The notes: generated by a model from the sequence alone, not told the origin. Shown: positions 1 through 8,213, counted from the stretch's first letter. The stretch: 64,000 nt of DNA from Motilimonas pumila (GCF_003596335.1 NZ_QZCH01000005.1:1-64000), one strand, 5' to 3'. A program made the numbers and translations.

Positions 1-96
1 AAACTTCAGCAGCTTTCTGCCTATAGCTGGCTGCGTGAAATTGTTGAGCATCATATGCTCAAAGTGGATTATCAGACACCAGCATTTTTAGCATAA
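1..96 (+). CDS. C-terminal end of an unidentified protein (partial)
   Basis: The first frame is open from base 1 to a TAA at 94-96, giving 31 residues that end VDYQTPAFLA. The start lies outside the window. I do not recognise the family; the tail could belong to a transposase or another DNA-related protein, but nothing here proves it. It overlaps the end of the minus-strand DUF1254 gene by 9 bases. Low confidence that this is a real gene. Confidence 0.3.
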   Translation, partial: KLQQLSAYSWLREIVEHHMLKVDYQTPAFLA

Positions 97-741
97 ACAG
101 ACGTCAATAGCTCGCGGGTGAATAGTTACATCACCGGCATCTTTGTCTGTGGCCCCATTGGTTAAAGACGGGCGAAATGAAAAGCCGTAAAGATAGGTGT
201 CAGTTTCAAATACCAAGTAGCCTTGATTTTCCAACTCTTGCTTGCTGCCCAGCTTGTTATCGTAATTGGGAGGCAAAAATACGTATTTGCCGCCTTTGCC
301 TTTGTCGGCTCCTTTATAACCAACATCAGTGATTGGCACTTCCCACTGGTTTACTACTGAGCCAAAGTAGTTCACTTTGTCGGTAGCCGCTGGTACTTCA
401 ATCACAATAGGGCCGTTTTTAGACGTTGTGGTTGCCCATGCGTAAGCTGTCGTGTCATTTGCCGTTAAAAAACCTTTTTCAGATCCGAAAGGTTCGTTTA
501 CGTAAACTACATCATGAAAGTCGCCTCCTAGATCGCGGCGAGTGGCTTTTAGGAAGTCAATTTGCGTTACGGCAGGCATAAAGTGAATAGCAGTCTGCGC
601 AGCTCTTTGCACCATCATTTGGTATTCGATATTTTCTATCTGGGAGGCGCGGGCTAAAATATCATCGGTATCATCAAATGTCTGTGTGTAGGCAGGCAAA
701 GTAGAAAGTGCTAATAAAGATGCGAGTAATAGTCTTTTCAT
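88..741 (-). CDS. DUF1254 domain protein, exported, apparently C-terminally shortened
   Basis: The start is taken at the internal ATG at 741, because it is followed by a clean signal peptide (MKRLLLASLLALSTLPAYT). A longer frame from 816 would bury it. The mature part resembles the DUF1254 domain (segments QIDFLKATRRDLG, FGSEKGFLTANDTTAYAW, YKGADKGKGGKYVFLPP). Family members usually continue into a DUF1214 domain and are about twice as long. Here the frame stops after IDVCLC, so the DUF1214 half is missing. The function of the family is not established. The gene stands apart from the flagellar genes. It may be a broken gene or a natural short form. Confidence 0.6.
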   Translation of the reverse strand: MKRLLLASLLALSTLPAYTQTFDDTDDILARASQIENIEYQMMVQRAAQTAIHFMPAVTQIDFLKATRRDLGGDFHDVVYVNEPFGSEKGFLTANDTTAYAWATTTSKNGPIVIEVPAATDKVNYFGSVVNQWEVPITDVGYKGADKGKGGKYVFLPPNYDNKLGSKQELENQGYLVFETDTYLYGFSFRPSLTNGATDKDAGDVTIHPRAIDVCLC

Positions 742-1128
742 GGTAAAAATCTCTTCGTTAATAGCGAAACAATATTGAGTGAATATTCTGTGATTAAGGT
801 TAGTATACGAGGTCAACTAAATCTCATCTAATGACTTATTCTCATTATTAATTATTCACTTTGCGGGTAAAGCAAAGCGATACAAAACGCACTTATTGTT
901 GTATCAGAGAGTGAAGGGAAACATTGGAAAGCGATGCTAAACTCTGCGAAACCAGAAGATAACAAGGGTAAGATAAGCAACCTGTGTCTGTATTGACTGG
1001 CGTAGGTACTGGCAAAAAATCAATGATGTGTATTGACGGCTAGAATGCTTAATTTGTTTATTGTCACTAAAATGATCTAAGTGAGTTGTTGGTTTTAGCT
1101 CAAAAATGCTAGAGTCTCATACACTTGA
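742..1128. other. Intergenic stretch without recognised gene
   Basis: This stretch of 387 bases lies between the DUF1254 start and the tRNA. It is AT-rich and has no convincing ORF with a ribosome-binding site on either strand. A possible tRNA promoter sits near its right end; otherwise I see nothing. Confidence 0.6.
1086..1115 (+). promoter_or_regulatory. Possible sigma-70 promoter of the tRNA gene
   Basis: TTGTTG at 1086-1091 and TAGAGT at 1110-1115 are separated by 18 bases, and the -10 ends 13 bases before the tRNA. Both hexamers are imperfect, so this is a weak positional call. Confidence 0.3.
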
Positions 1129-1205
1129 GTCCCTGTAGCTCAGTTGGATAGAGCAAGCGCCTCCTAAGCGCTAGGTCGGACGTTCGAATCGTCTCAGGGA
1201 CGCCA
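1129..1205 (+). tRNA. tRNA-Arg, anticodon CCT
   Basis: A full cloverleaf can be folded. The acceptor GTCCCTG (1129-1135) pairs with CAGGGAC (1195-1201), followed by discriminator G and an encoded CCA. The anticodon stem AGCGC/GCGCT closes the loop CTCCTAA with anticodon CCT. The T arm carries TTCGAAT. It reads rare AGG codons. A run of T follows directly. No integrase or duplicated 3' end is visible, so there is no sign of use as an attachment site. Confidence 0.97.
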
Positions 1206-1310
1206 TTTTTTCAAGAAGGTAATACCAGGCTCCAGACTAAGCTTGAAATACCGGTGTTGGGCTTGGGTTAATTGAGCAGCGTGAGACGGCTTAATGAATC
1301 ATTGCGGCAT

Positions 1311-1341
1311 AAAAAAACCAAGCTGTTAGCTTGGTTTTTTT
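1311..1341. terminator. Bidirectional rho-independent terminator
   Basis: The stem ACCAAGCT/AGCTTGGT has the loop GTT and is flanked by A-rich and T-rich runs on both sides. It can stop minus-strand flgMN transcription and any plus-strand transcription from the tRNA side. Confidence 0.85.
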
Positions 1342-1361
1342 ATTTTAACCAGGTACTGAGG

Positions 1362-1808
1362 CTATGCTTTGATCCCTGAGCCTATGATACTGGCGCCTTT
1401 GGCTTTGCCTTTGGCATCATAAGTCAATGAGTTTGCTGCTTTTGCTTGATTAAGCACAGCGGTAAGGTGGCGTGACGTACGCAAACTCATTTCAATGATT
1501 TCACCATTGATGTTGTTTTTCTCTTGGCACTGGGCGAACAATTGTCTAATTTCTGCCACTGTATTCGCTATTTCCGGATCTTGAGGCTGACTCAATGATG
1601 CCACATCTGGGTGAGCTTGCATGTTAGCGTCTGCGTCTGCTATTTGCTGTAACACAGATTGTTTCTCAGCCAAAACCTGATTAAGGGTGTCAGGGTGACG
1701 CCCAATTAACGCATCATGCTCTGATTGTAATAACTCAGAGAAATGTTTAACCGTCTCTAACTGTTGTAATAACAGTTGTAACAGTGAGCCTGTTTGACTT
1801 GTATTCAT
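1362..1808 (-). CDS. flgN: FlgN, flagellar export chaperone
   Basis: FlgN is the cytoplasmic chaperone that binds the hook-filament junction proteins FlgK and FlgL and delivers them to the export gate. The 148 residues are almost wholly helical, with a coiled-coil core and a C-terminal segment LTYDAKGKAKG typical of the family. It is the second gene after flgM, 21 bases downstream, and is followed by a strong terminator. The pair should be read from the sigma-28 promoter in front of flgM. Length and neighbours both fit. Confidence 0.9.
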   Translation of the reverse strand: MNTSQTGSLLQLLLQQLETVKHFSELLQSEHDALIGRHPDTLNQVLAEKQSVLQQIADADANMQAHPDVASLSQPQDPEIANTVAEIRQLFAQCQEKNNINGEIIEMSLRTSRHLTAVLNQAKAANSLTYDAKGKAKGASIIGSGIKA

Positions 1809-1829
1809 GTCACCTCAAACGGGTAAAGC

Positions 1830-2147
1830 TTAAATGGCCTTACCAAATTCGCCTTCAAATGCACTCATTTTTTGAGCCAGTTTATCTGCATCTATGGCAT
1901 ATTCGCCATTTAAAATCGCTTTTTTAAGTGTTTCAACGCGTTCTTTGTTGAATGTGCCTTCGGCACTGACTTGTTTCTGCATACCTTTAAGCGCCTGTGC
2001 TTGTGGGGTCAGTGAGACAGAGTCTTTCGCCGCCGTTGCTTTGGCGGGTGCTTGTTCAGCACCTTTTACCACGGCTTCCTGCTGCTTTTGCTTTTGCTCG
2101 ACATGAAGGTTGGTGCGATTACCAACATTGTTCATATTTATAGCCAT
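1830..2147 (-). CDS. flgM: FlgM, anti-sigma-28 factor
   Basis: FlgM binds sigma-28 (FliA) in the cytoplasm and is exported once the hook is complete, which frees the sigma factor for late genes. The 105-residue protein has a flexible polar N-terminal half. Its C-terminal half (about residues 60-105, including TFNKERVETLKKAI and IDADKLAQKM) matches the sigma-binding region of the family. A well-formed sigma-28 promoter lies directly upstream, which would give the usual autoregulatory loop. flgN follows in the same operon. Confidence 0.95.
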   Translation of the reverse strand: MAINMNNVGNRTNLHVEQKQKQQEAVVKGAEQAPAKATAAKDSVSLTPQAQALKGMQKQVSAEGTFNKERVETLKKAILNGEYAIDADKLAQKMSAFEGEFGKAI

Positions 2148-2189
2148 AGGTTTAACCTTTTTTACTTAAGCTCTGGGATCTTAATCATC

Positions 2190-2216
2190 ATATCGGCAGA
2201 GAATTAAATAACTTTA
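2190..2216 (-). promoter_or_regulatory. Sigma-28 (FliA) promoter of flgM-flgN
   Basis: Read on the minus strand, the -35 TAAAGTTA and the -10 GCCGATAT are separated by exactly 11 bases. The consensus is TAAAGTTT-N11-GCCGATAA. The element lies between the end of flgA and the start of flgM. Confidence 0.85.
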
Positions 2217-2223
2217 GACGTTT

Positions 2224-2904
2224 TTATAAATTAACTTCCATTTCACCCACCGCCGTCACTTTTCCGGTGACCATACGTTGAGTTTGGATATTCTTTGCTC
2301 GAATAGTATCACCGATAGCCGCGCTACTTGTAGCAATTCCAGAAGTTTTTATCTCTAAGCCGCCCACTTTAGCTTTGATAACCACGCGATCACCTTTGCA
2401 GATATAGCATAAATCACGTTTTTTTATGACTCTGCCTTTGGGTATTCTACGCTTTGTTTTCGACCCGTATAGCTGGCTTGGATCAATAAATGGGCTGCCG
2501 CGTAGCTGATGGCTTTCTTTATACGCTATGCTTAGATTTTGCGAGGTGAGTAAGGCACCTTTATTAAGTTGTTGTCTGGCAACCACCACAGGCTGCGTGA
2601 CGGCTACCTTTACCTGCACGTAAGTGTGCCAGCCTTTAATGCCTTGGCAGGTTACTTTGACAACGGAGTTTTTTTTAATTTTTCCATTGACGATTTCAGA
2701 TTTGAGTGGCTGTTGGCAGGTTTCAAAGTTCAGCCTGGGGTCTAATTTGGCTGCCTTGATTGACACTTTTCCAAGATCTGGCGCAGTGATATGTTCGTCG
2801 ATGGTATTTTCGGCGAGGGTTTGGATCTGCTTATGCACAATGTTTTCTGCAAAAATGGGCATTGCTGCAATACTTAAAAATAAAAATGCGATTGGCTTAA
2901 ACAT
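2224..2904 (-). CDS. flgA: FlgA, periplasmic P-ring assembly chaperone
   Basis: FlgA acts in the periplasm and helps FlgI subunits assemble into the P ring. The first 19 residues form a signal peptide ending AMPIFA. The C-terminal half (from about residue 105) is an SAF domain with segments NKGALLTSQNL and RIPKGRVIKKRDL, and the paired cysteines CYIC are typical of FlgA. At 226 residues the length is normal. A sigma-54 element on the minus strand at 3045-3060 lies about 150 bases upstream, so flgA and the cheV gene diverge from a shared region. Confidence 0.95.
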   Translation of the reverse strand: MFKPIAFLFLSIAAMPIFAENIVHKQIQTLAENTIDEHITAPDLGKVSIKAAKLDPRLNFETCQQPLKSEIVNGKIKKNSVVKVTCQGIKGWHTYVQVKVAVTQPVVVARQQLNKGALLTSQNLSIAYKESHQLRGSPFIDPSQLYGSKTKRRIPKGRVIKKRDLCYICKGDRVVIKAKVGGLEIKTSGIATSSAAIGDTIRAKNIQTQRMVTGKVTAVGEMEVNL

Positions 2905-2924
2905 CTGCGTCCTTGTGCCGATAA
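2898..2924 (+). promoter_or_regulatory. Possible sigma-28 promoter facing cheV
   Basis: An exact GCCGATAA lies at 2917-2924, with TAAACATC at 2898-2905 eleven bases before it. The -10 is perfect but the -35 is partial. It would start transcription inside the flgA 5' end toward cheV, leaving a leader of about 155 bases. Confidence 0.35.
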
Positions 2925-2976
2925 TCAGGGTAACGGTTTGGTGTTACTTCAAAAATCATTATATTAGATCGTTTTT

Positions 2977-2995
2977 TTGACATTAGACATGTCAA
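2977..2995. promoter_or_regulatory. Inverted repeat in the flgA/cheV intergenic region
   Basis: TTGACAT and ATGTCAA form a perfect 7-base inverted repeat around the 5-base spacer TAGAC. The half-site TTGAC recurs in the flrA upstream region. It lies in the predicted flgA leader and may be an operator. Confidence 0.4.
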
Positions 2996-3044
2996 TTGAG
3001 TGGTAGACTTTATACCAAATAATTGACTCATAATAATGAGTTTA

Positions 3045-3060
3045 AGCAAATAAAGTGCCA
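3045..3060 (-). promoter_or_regulatory. Sigma-54 promoter of flgA
   Basis: The minus strand reads TGGCACTTTATTTGCT, with GG and GC ten bases apart. This is a near-perfect -24/-12 element. Transcription would start near 3034 and run into flgA. Confidence 0.85.
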
Positions 3061-3086
3061 TTGGAACAATATTAACGGAGACAGTT

Positions 3087-4001
3087 ATGGCAGGATTACT
3101 AGACTCAGTAAACCAGCGTACCCAACTAGTAGGCCAAAACAGATTAGAATTATTACTTTTTAAACTGGTAGGTCGCCAGCGTTATGGCATTAACGTATTT
3201 AAAGTCAAGGAAGTACTACAGTGTCCGCCATTGACATCCCTGCCTAAGTTACACCCTGTCATAAGAGGGGTCGCGCATATTCGAGGTAAAACGGTGTCAG
3301 TGATTGACCTCAGCCTCGCGACTGGTGGTCGACCAATAGAAGACGTGACCAAGTGCTTTATCATCATTTCTGAGTATAACCGCTCGGTGCAAGGTTTCTT
3401 GGTTAACTCTGTTGAGCGCATCATTAACATGAACTGGGAAGCCATCATGCCGCCGCCACAAGGTGCCGGCAAGTTTAGTTATTTGACTGCGGTGACAGAG
3501 GTAGACAATGAACTGGTTGAGATTTTAGACGTAGAAAAAATCCTCGATGAAATATCACCGGTTAACACTGAAGTCAGTGAAGATGTGAAAAGTGTTGATA
3601 CCAGTTCTAAAGTAGTTGGTCGCAAAGTATTGGTGGCTGATGACTCTAGCGTGGCGCGTAATCAGGTTAAAAAAGCGGTGACATCGCTCGGTGTGGAGTG
3701 TTTACTTGCAAAAGATGGTCGTGAAGCTCTTGAAATACTTAATGAAATGGCAAAAGATGGCCCGATAACTGAGCAGATTGCATTGGTCATTTCTGACATT
3801 GAAATGCCAGAAATGGACGGCTATACCTTAACGGCAGAGATACGCGGTACAGCTGAGCTTAAGGATCTGCATATTATATTACATACTTCGTTGAGTGGTG
3901 TATTTAACCAAGCTATGGTTAATAAAGTAGGCGCCAATAATTTTATCGCTAAATTCAACCCAGATGAGCTGGCTACGGCTGTTCAAGACGCGGTGAATTA
4001 A
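3087..4001 (+). CDS. cheV: CheV, chemotaxis coupling protein (CheW-REC)
   Basis: CheV links chemoreceptors to the kinase CheA and can be tuned by phosphorylation. Residues about 15-155 form a CheW-like coupling domain. Residues about 178-304 form a receiver domain with the acidic pair DD at 185-186, the phospho-acceptor Asp237 in VISDIEMPEMDG, and Lys289. At 304 residues it is full length. It has a good ribosome site (ACGGAGA) and precedes cheR by 15 bases. The pair next to flgA is the usual order in polar-flagellated gammaproteobacteria. Confidence 0.95.
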   Translation: MAGLLDSVNQRTQLVGQNRLELLLFKLVGRQRYGINVFKVKEVLQCPPLTSLPKLHPVIRGVAHIRGKTVSVIDLSLATGGRPIEDVTKCFIIISEYNRSVQGFLVNSVERIINMNWEAIMPPPQGAGKFSYLTAVTEVDNELVEILDVEKILDEISPVNTEVSEDVKSVDTSSKVVGRKVLVADDSSVARNQVKKAVTSLGVECLLAKDGREALEILNEMAKDGPITEQIALVISDIEMPEMDGYTLTAEIRGTAELKDLHIILHTSLSGVFNQAMVNKVGANNFIAKFNPDELATAVQDAVN

Positions 4002-4016
4002 TAGAAGGGAACTAAT

Positions 4017-4874
4017 TTGACTGCAAAAATGTTGTCGGATGAAGTATATAAGCAATTTGCAGACTTCCTTGAAGTGCAATGTGGCATAGTACTTGGGCCA
4101 AACAAGCAATACCTGGTTAAAAGCCGTTTATCACCTTTGTTAACCGAATTTAAAGGTGAAAGTTTAGCTGAGTTAATCAAACGCTCGATGGGCATGCGCG
4201 AGCGGGATTTGCGTGCCGCGGTGATTGATGCGATGACCACCAATGAGACGCTATGGTTTAGGGATACTTACCCGTTCCAGTTACTGATTGATAAGCTGTA
4301 TCCTGATGTATTAGCGGGCGGTAAAAAGCAGATAAAGCTTTGGTCTGCAGCTTGTTCTTCAGGTCAAGAACCATACTCCATTGCTATGTCCACCCTTGAG
4401 CATCAAACGCGTAAACCGGGTGTGATGCCACAAGGTGTGCAAATTACGGGTACGGACATATCAACGGCGATGCTGGATCATTGTAAACAGGGTGTTTATG
4501 ACTCATTGGCTTTGGCCCGAGGTTTGTCTCCCGAGCGTAAGCGTCAATTTTTTGAAACCCTGAATGATGGCTCAGGGAGAATGAAAATTAACGATAAAGT
4601 CAAAAAAATGACCAGCTTTCGCTCTTTTAACTTATTAGACAGTTATACCTTGTTGGGTAAATTCGACATTATTTTCTGTCGCAATGTGCTTATCTACTTT
4701 TCACCTGAAGTGAAATCAAAGATTCTCAATCAATTTGCTAATTGCTTAAACCCTGGTGGTTATCTAATGCTAGGTGCCTCAGAGTCTTTAACTGGTTTAA
4801 CCGATCGCTTTGACATGATCCGTTGTAACCCTGGCATTGTTTATAAGTTAAAGGCTCCGGTCGCGAAACGTTAA
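4017..4874 (+). CDS. cheR: CheR, chemoreceptor glutamate methyltransferase
   Basis: CheR transfers methyl groups from S-adenosylmethionine to glutamates of chemoreceptors for adaptation. The N-terminal helical CheR domain (about 1-75) includes MTTNETLWFRD. The SAM-binding domain follows, with AACSSGQEPY at residues 111-120 and the motif IIFCRNVLIYF near residue 220. The TTG start at 4017 is preferred because AGAAGGGA lies just before it; an ATG at 4029 is the alternative. It is the last gene of the cheVR pair and is closed by a strong terminator. Confidence 0.95.
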   Translation: MTAKMLSDEVYKQFADFLEVQCGIVLGPNKQYLVKSRLSPLLTEFKGESLAELIKRSMGMRERDLRAAVIDAMTTNETLWFRDTYPFQLLIDKLYPDVLAGGKKQIKLWSAACSSGQEPYSIAMSTLEHQTRKPGVMPQGVQITGTDISTAMLDHCKQGVYDSLALARGLSPERKRQFFETLNDGSGRMKINDKVKKMTSFRSFNLLDSYTLLGKFDIIFCRNVLIYFSPEVKSKILNQFANCLNPGGYLMLGASESLTGLTDRFDMIRCNPGIVYKLKAPVAKR

Positions 4875-4890
4875 TCGATATTTGTCATTG

Positions 4891-4917
4891 AAAAAGCGGC
4901 AATTTGCCGCTTTTTTT
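4891..4917 (+). terminator. Rho-independent terminator after cheR
   Basis: AAAAAGCGGC and GCCGCTTTTTTT enclose the loop AATTT. This is a GC-rich stem with a T run, 17 bases after the cheR stop. Confidence 0.9.
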
Positions 4918-5050
4918 ATGGCATTTTTTTGCCTGCCGTCAATTCTTCGTTGTTATTTGTCATAAGTGTTTGCGTTAGCTCTGTCCTTGGTGTTGATTAA
5001 GCTTCTGTTTTTATTGGTCTTTTAATTATTTTTTAATTCACTTTCCATTT

Positions 5051-5066
5051 TGGCACACAGATTGCT
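5051..5066 (+). promoter_or_regulatory. Sigma-54 promoter of the flgBCDE operon
   Basis: TGGCACACAGATTGCT has GG and GC ten bases apart, a near-consensus -24/-12 element. The expected start is near 5077, about 20 bases before flgB. Confidence 0.9.
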
Positions 5067-5097
5067 TTTATCTTAGATAGAACTTTGAGGAGGCATT

Positions 5098-5493
5098 ATG
5101 GCCATAACATTTGAAAAAGCACTGGGTGTTCACCAGCACACCTTAGGAGTGCGAGCGAAGCGCTCGGAGATGCTAGCAAGTAACATCGCCAATGCTGATA
5201 CCCCGCACTACAAAGCACGGGATATAAATTTTTCAGATGCGTTAGCAGCGGCCAAGTCGGGTAAAAGTTTCTCATTAGAGAAAACAAACCAGAAGCACTT
5301 CTCAATGCAAACAGACTTACAGCCAGGTGTGAAATACCGCAATGCCAATCAGCCAGATACCGGGGATGGTAACACGGTAGATGTGCAGGTAGAGCGGAAT
5401 TTGTTTATGCAAAATTCGATGGAATACCAAGCCAGCATGACCTTTTTAAACAGTAAGATTGCAGGCTTGCGCAAAGCTATCAAAGGGCAATAA
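5098..5493 (+). CDS. flgB: FlgB, proximal rod protein
   Basis: FlgB is one of the rod subunits that cross the periplasm and is exported by the flagellar type III system. The 131-residue protein carries the N-terminal rod motif ([22 protein letters not shown]) and a C-terminal helix ending [13 protein letters not shown] that packs in the rod. The ribosome site GAGGAGG stands before the ATG. It is the first gene of the operon that continues through flgE, directly after a sigma-54 promoter. Confidence 0.97.
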   Translation: MAITFEKALGVHQHTLGVRAKRSEMLASNIANADTPHYKARDINFSDALAAAKSGKSFSLEKTNQKHFSMQTDLQPGVKYRNANQPDTGDGNTVDVQVERNLFMQNSMEYQASMTFLNSKIAGLRKAIKGQ

Positions 5494-5495
5494 CT

Positions 5496-5915
5496 ATGAG
5501 CTTATTTAACGTATTAGATGTATCCGCTTCTGGCATGAGTGCCCAAAGTGTTCGTTTAAACACCACTGCAAGTAACCTGGCAAATGCGAACAGCGTTAGC
5601 AGCAGTGCTGATACCACTTATCGAGCCAGAAACCCAGTGTTTAGCGCTGAGTTAAATAAAGCACAAAGCCAGCAGCAGTCAGACGTCAAAGTAAAAGTGC
5701 TGGGCGTTGTCGAAAGTGAAGCGCCTTTGACCCGAGAATATATGCCTAACCATCCTATGGCGGACGACAGCGGCTTTATATTCCGCTCCAACGTTAACGT
5801 AGTAGAGGAAATGGCTAACATGATGAGCGCGTCTCGCTCTTATCAAACCAATGTGCAAATCGCAGATGCAGCTAAGCAAATGCTGAGTAAAACGTTGCAA
5901 ATTGGCCGTAATTAA
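5496..5915 (+). CDS. flgC: FlgC, proximal rod protein
   Basis: FlgC is a rod subunit. The 139 residues begin with MSLFNVLDVSASGMSAQS and the helix-asparagine motif SNLANANS, and end with a segment (NVNVVEEMANMMSASRSYQTN) characteristic of rod, hook and junction proteins. It starts 2 bases after the flgB stop, so translation is probably coupled. Normal length. Confidence 0.97.
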   Translation: MSLFNVLDVSASGMSAQSVRLNTTASNLANANSVSSSADTTYRARNPVFSAELNKAQSQQQSDVKVKVLGVVESEAPLTREYMPNHPMADDSGFIFRSNVNVVEEMANMMSASRSYQTNVQIADAAKQMLSKTLQIGRN

Positions 5916-5927
5916 TAGGAGTTCGCC

Positions 5928-6743
5928 ATGACAACTGTATCTAATGTCAGCGCTAATGGGTTGTACTGGGAAGAAAAGGATGTTGCTGAAAAAGCGGAAG
6001 AGCTCAATAAAAAGGAGCTTGGTCAAGAAGACTTCTTTGCTTTGCTGTCACAGCAGCTGGCATATCAAGATCCTTTTAAACCCGTAGATAACGCGCAGAT
6101 GGTTGCGCAAATGGCTTCATTTACCACCGCAGAAGGTATCGCGGAAATGAGTCAGCAGTTTGAAAATATGAACTCAATCATGAGCTCGACGCAAGCGCTA
6201 CAAGCTTCAAGCTTAGTGGGGCGCAATGTGTTAATCCCTTCTGAGCAAGCTTACCTAGCTGAAGGTAAAGCGGTCGAAGGGGTTGTAGTATCGGGCTCAG
6301 ATATGCAAAACACCACCATTCGAATTGAAGACGACAAAGGCAACTTAGTAAAAGTACTCGATTTGGGTAACCAACCTGCCGGTAACGTTAAGTTTAGTTG
6401 GGATGGCACAGATGAAAGCGGCAATGTCATGCCGCCTGGCAACTATAACATTAAAGCCAATGCTACCGTCGATGGTCAAAGTACCGACCTAGCCACCGCT
6501 AACTACGCTCATGTTGAAAGTGTGAGCTTAGCGGGTGGTAGCAACGGTGTGGTATTGAACTTGCAAGGTGTAGGCAGCGTGCGCTTAAGTGACGTATTAG
6601 AAGTCGCTCAAGAGTCCCCGAATGTGACACCACCTTTACCGGGTGAGCCTGATGAAGGTGAACCAGAAGAAGGTAACCCAGGCGAGGGCGGTGAAAGTGT
6701 AGAAGAATTAGCAGCAAGACTGAAAGTGCAACTCGGGCTTTAG
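5928..6743 (+). CDS. flgD: FlgD, hook cap protein, with an acidic proline-rich tail
   Basis: FlgD caps the growing hook and is needed to polymerise FlgE. The N-terminal segment (about 30-90: LGQEDFFALLSQQLAYQDPFKPVDNAQ) is the export and capping signature. Residues about 95-225 form the FlgD Tudor-like and Ig-like part (DGTDESGNVMPPGNYNI). After residue 225 comes a tail of about 45 residues rich in Pro, Glu and Gly (PLPGEPDEGEPEEGNPGEGG) that ends in a helix, EELAARLKVQL. Most FlgD proteins stop near residue 225, so this tail is unusual. Confidence 0.96.
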   Translation: MTTVSNVSANGLYWEEKDVAEKAEELNKKELGQEDFFALLSQQLAYQDPFKPVDNAQMVAQMASFTTAEGIAEMSQQFENMNSIMSSTQALQASSLVGRNVLIPSEQAYLAEGKAVEGVVVSGSDMQNTTIRIEDDKGNLVKVLDLGNQPAGNVKFSWDGTDESGNVMPPGNYNIKANATVDGQSTDLATANYAHVESVSLAGGSNGVVLNLQGVGSVRLSDVLEVAQESPNVTPPLPGEPDEGEPEEGNPGEGGESVEELAARLKVQLGL

Positions 6744-6786
6744 ATAAAAGCCGAGTAACCTAAATGAATTTATAAAGGAGAGTAGT

Positions 6787-8121
6787 ATGTCTTTTAATAT
6801 TGCTTTGAGTGGCATTAACGCTGCGCAAAAAGACCTTGATGTTACCGCAAATAACATAGCTAACGTCAACACGTTTGGTTTTAAGGAATCTCGTGCTGAG
6901 TTTGCTGACGTTTACGCGACGTCGATTTTCTCAAACGCAAAAACGGCAAACGGTAACGGTGTGAAAACCGCGCAAGTAGCGCAGCAATTCCACCAAGGTA
7001 GTTTGCAGTTCACCCAAAATGCGTTAGATCTTGCGATTACCGGCGAAGGCTTCTTCGTTACCGCTGAAGATACCACTACGCTCACCCGCAGCTATACCCG
7101 AGCGGGAGCGTTCAACCTTAACCAAGATAATTACGTGGTTAACGCGAGCGGTCAATACTTGCAAGCGTACCCAGTGGATGAAAACGGTGTGCCGTCTTCA
7201 GTGAGTATGGCAGCAACGCGCCCACTGCAAATCAGCACCAGTGTAGGTACGCCAACTCAAACGTCGGAAGTAGACATGACGATGAACCTTCCTGCGGGCG
7301 GCTCTGAGCATGATATTGGGGATTTTGATCCTACTAACCCTGATACTTACACTTCATCGACTTCGGTAACAATATATGACTCGCTTGGTGAGCCTCATGT
7401 GGCGCAAACTTATTACGTTAAAGCGCCGGCTCCTGCAGTTAACGAGTGGGACGTTTTAACCTATGTAGATGGTCAACCGACTAACATTAATGGTGGTACC
7501 GCCAATACACCAAACGCGGGTAACCCAAATACCACAATCCCTAACTCTGCGAAAATGACATTTGGTACTGATGGCTTATTGGCGCCGGTAACACCGCCAG
7601 CGACTAACCCATCGCCGTCGCCCGTTGAGACAATTACTTTAGGGGCTGCGGGTGTTATCACTAATGGCGCCGATCCAAACCAAACGGTGCGTTTTAACTT
7701 TAATGACCCTACGCAATTTGGCGCGCCATTTGAAGTGTCTGCGCTGTCTCAGAATGGTTCGACTGTCGGTAAATTGACAGGTATTGATATCGCCGCTGAT
7801 GGCCTAGTAAAAGCCACGTTCAGTAACGGCTCTACGGTTTACATGGGTAAAGTTGCGATTGCCAAGTTTAATAATACGCAAGGTTTGGCACAAATTGGTG
7901 ATACTTCTTGGCAAGCCACGCAGACATCGGGTGAGGCTATTGCTGGTGAAGGTAACTCGGGCACTTTTGGTAAGATAAACTCCTCATCCATAGAGCAATC
8001 GAACGTTAACTTGTCTGCAGAGCTGGTGGACTTAATCAGTGCGCAGCGTAATTTCCAGGCTAACTCACGGGCGCTTGAAGTAAACAGTACCTTGCAACAA
8101 ACGATATTGCAGATACGATAG
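6787..8121 (+). CDS. flgE: FlgE, flagellar hook protein
   Basis: FlgE forms the curved hook between rod and filament. It begins MSFNIALSGINAAQKDLDVTANNIANVNTFGFK (motif split over residues 1-33) and ends with the hook C-terminal helix (ELVDLISAQRNFQANSRAL). At 444 residues it is of ordinary length. The ribosome site is AAAGGAG. It closes the flgBCDE operon and is followed by a terminator at 8131. Confidence 0.97.
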   Translation: MSFNIALSGINAAQKDLDVTANNIANVNTFGFKESRAEFADVYATSIFSNAKTANGNGVKTAQVAQQFHQGSLQFTQNALDLAITGEGFFVTAEDTTTLTRSYTRAGAFNLNQDNYVVNASGQYLQAYPVDENGVPSSVSMAATRPLQISTSVGTPTQTSEVDMTMNLPAGGSEHDIGDFDPTNPDTYTSSTSVTIYDSLGEPHVAQTYYVKAPAPAVNEWDVLTYVDGQPTNINGGTANTPNAGNPNTTIPNSAKMTFGTDGLLAPVTPPATNPSPSPVETITLGAAGVITNGADPNQTVRFNFNDPTQFGAPFEVSALSQNGSTVGKLTGIDIAADGLVKATFSNGSTVYMGKVAIAKFNNTQGLAQIGDTSWQATQTSGEAIAGEGNSGTFGKINSSSIEQSNVNLSAELVDLISAQRNFQANSRALEVNSTLQQTILQIR

Positions 8122-8130
8122 TAGTAAAAT

Positions 8131-8152
8131 AGGCCGCTTAGCGGCCTTTTTT
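8131..8152 (+). terminator. Rho-independent terminator after flgE
   Basis: AGGCCGC and GCGGCCT form a GC-rich stem around a TTA loop and are followed by six T. It separates flgBCDE from flgFGHIJ, which has its own promoter. Confidence 0.9.
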
Positions 8153-8213
8153 AATTCATTAAAATCATACCCTTACTACCTTTCTAAATTTTTCTTTTTT
8201 CAATTCTATATCT

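Noticed and set aside
1129-1205. tRNA-Arg as an attachment site of an integrated element
   Set aside because: No integrase gene and no repeated tRNA 3' end was seen in the window.
2624-2980. A plus-strand frame of 118 codons opposite flgA
   Set aside because: It lacks a ribosome site and family features; flgA on the other strand explains the region.
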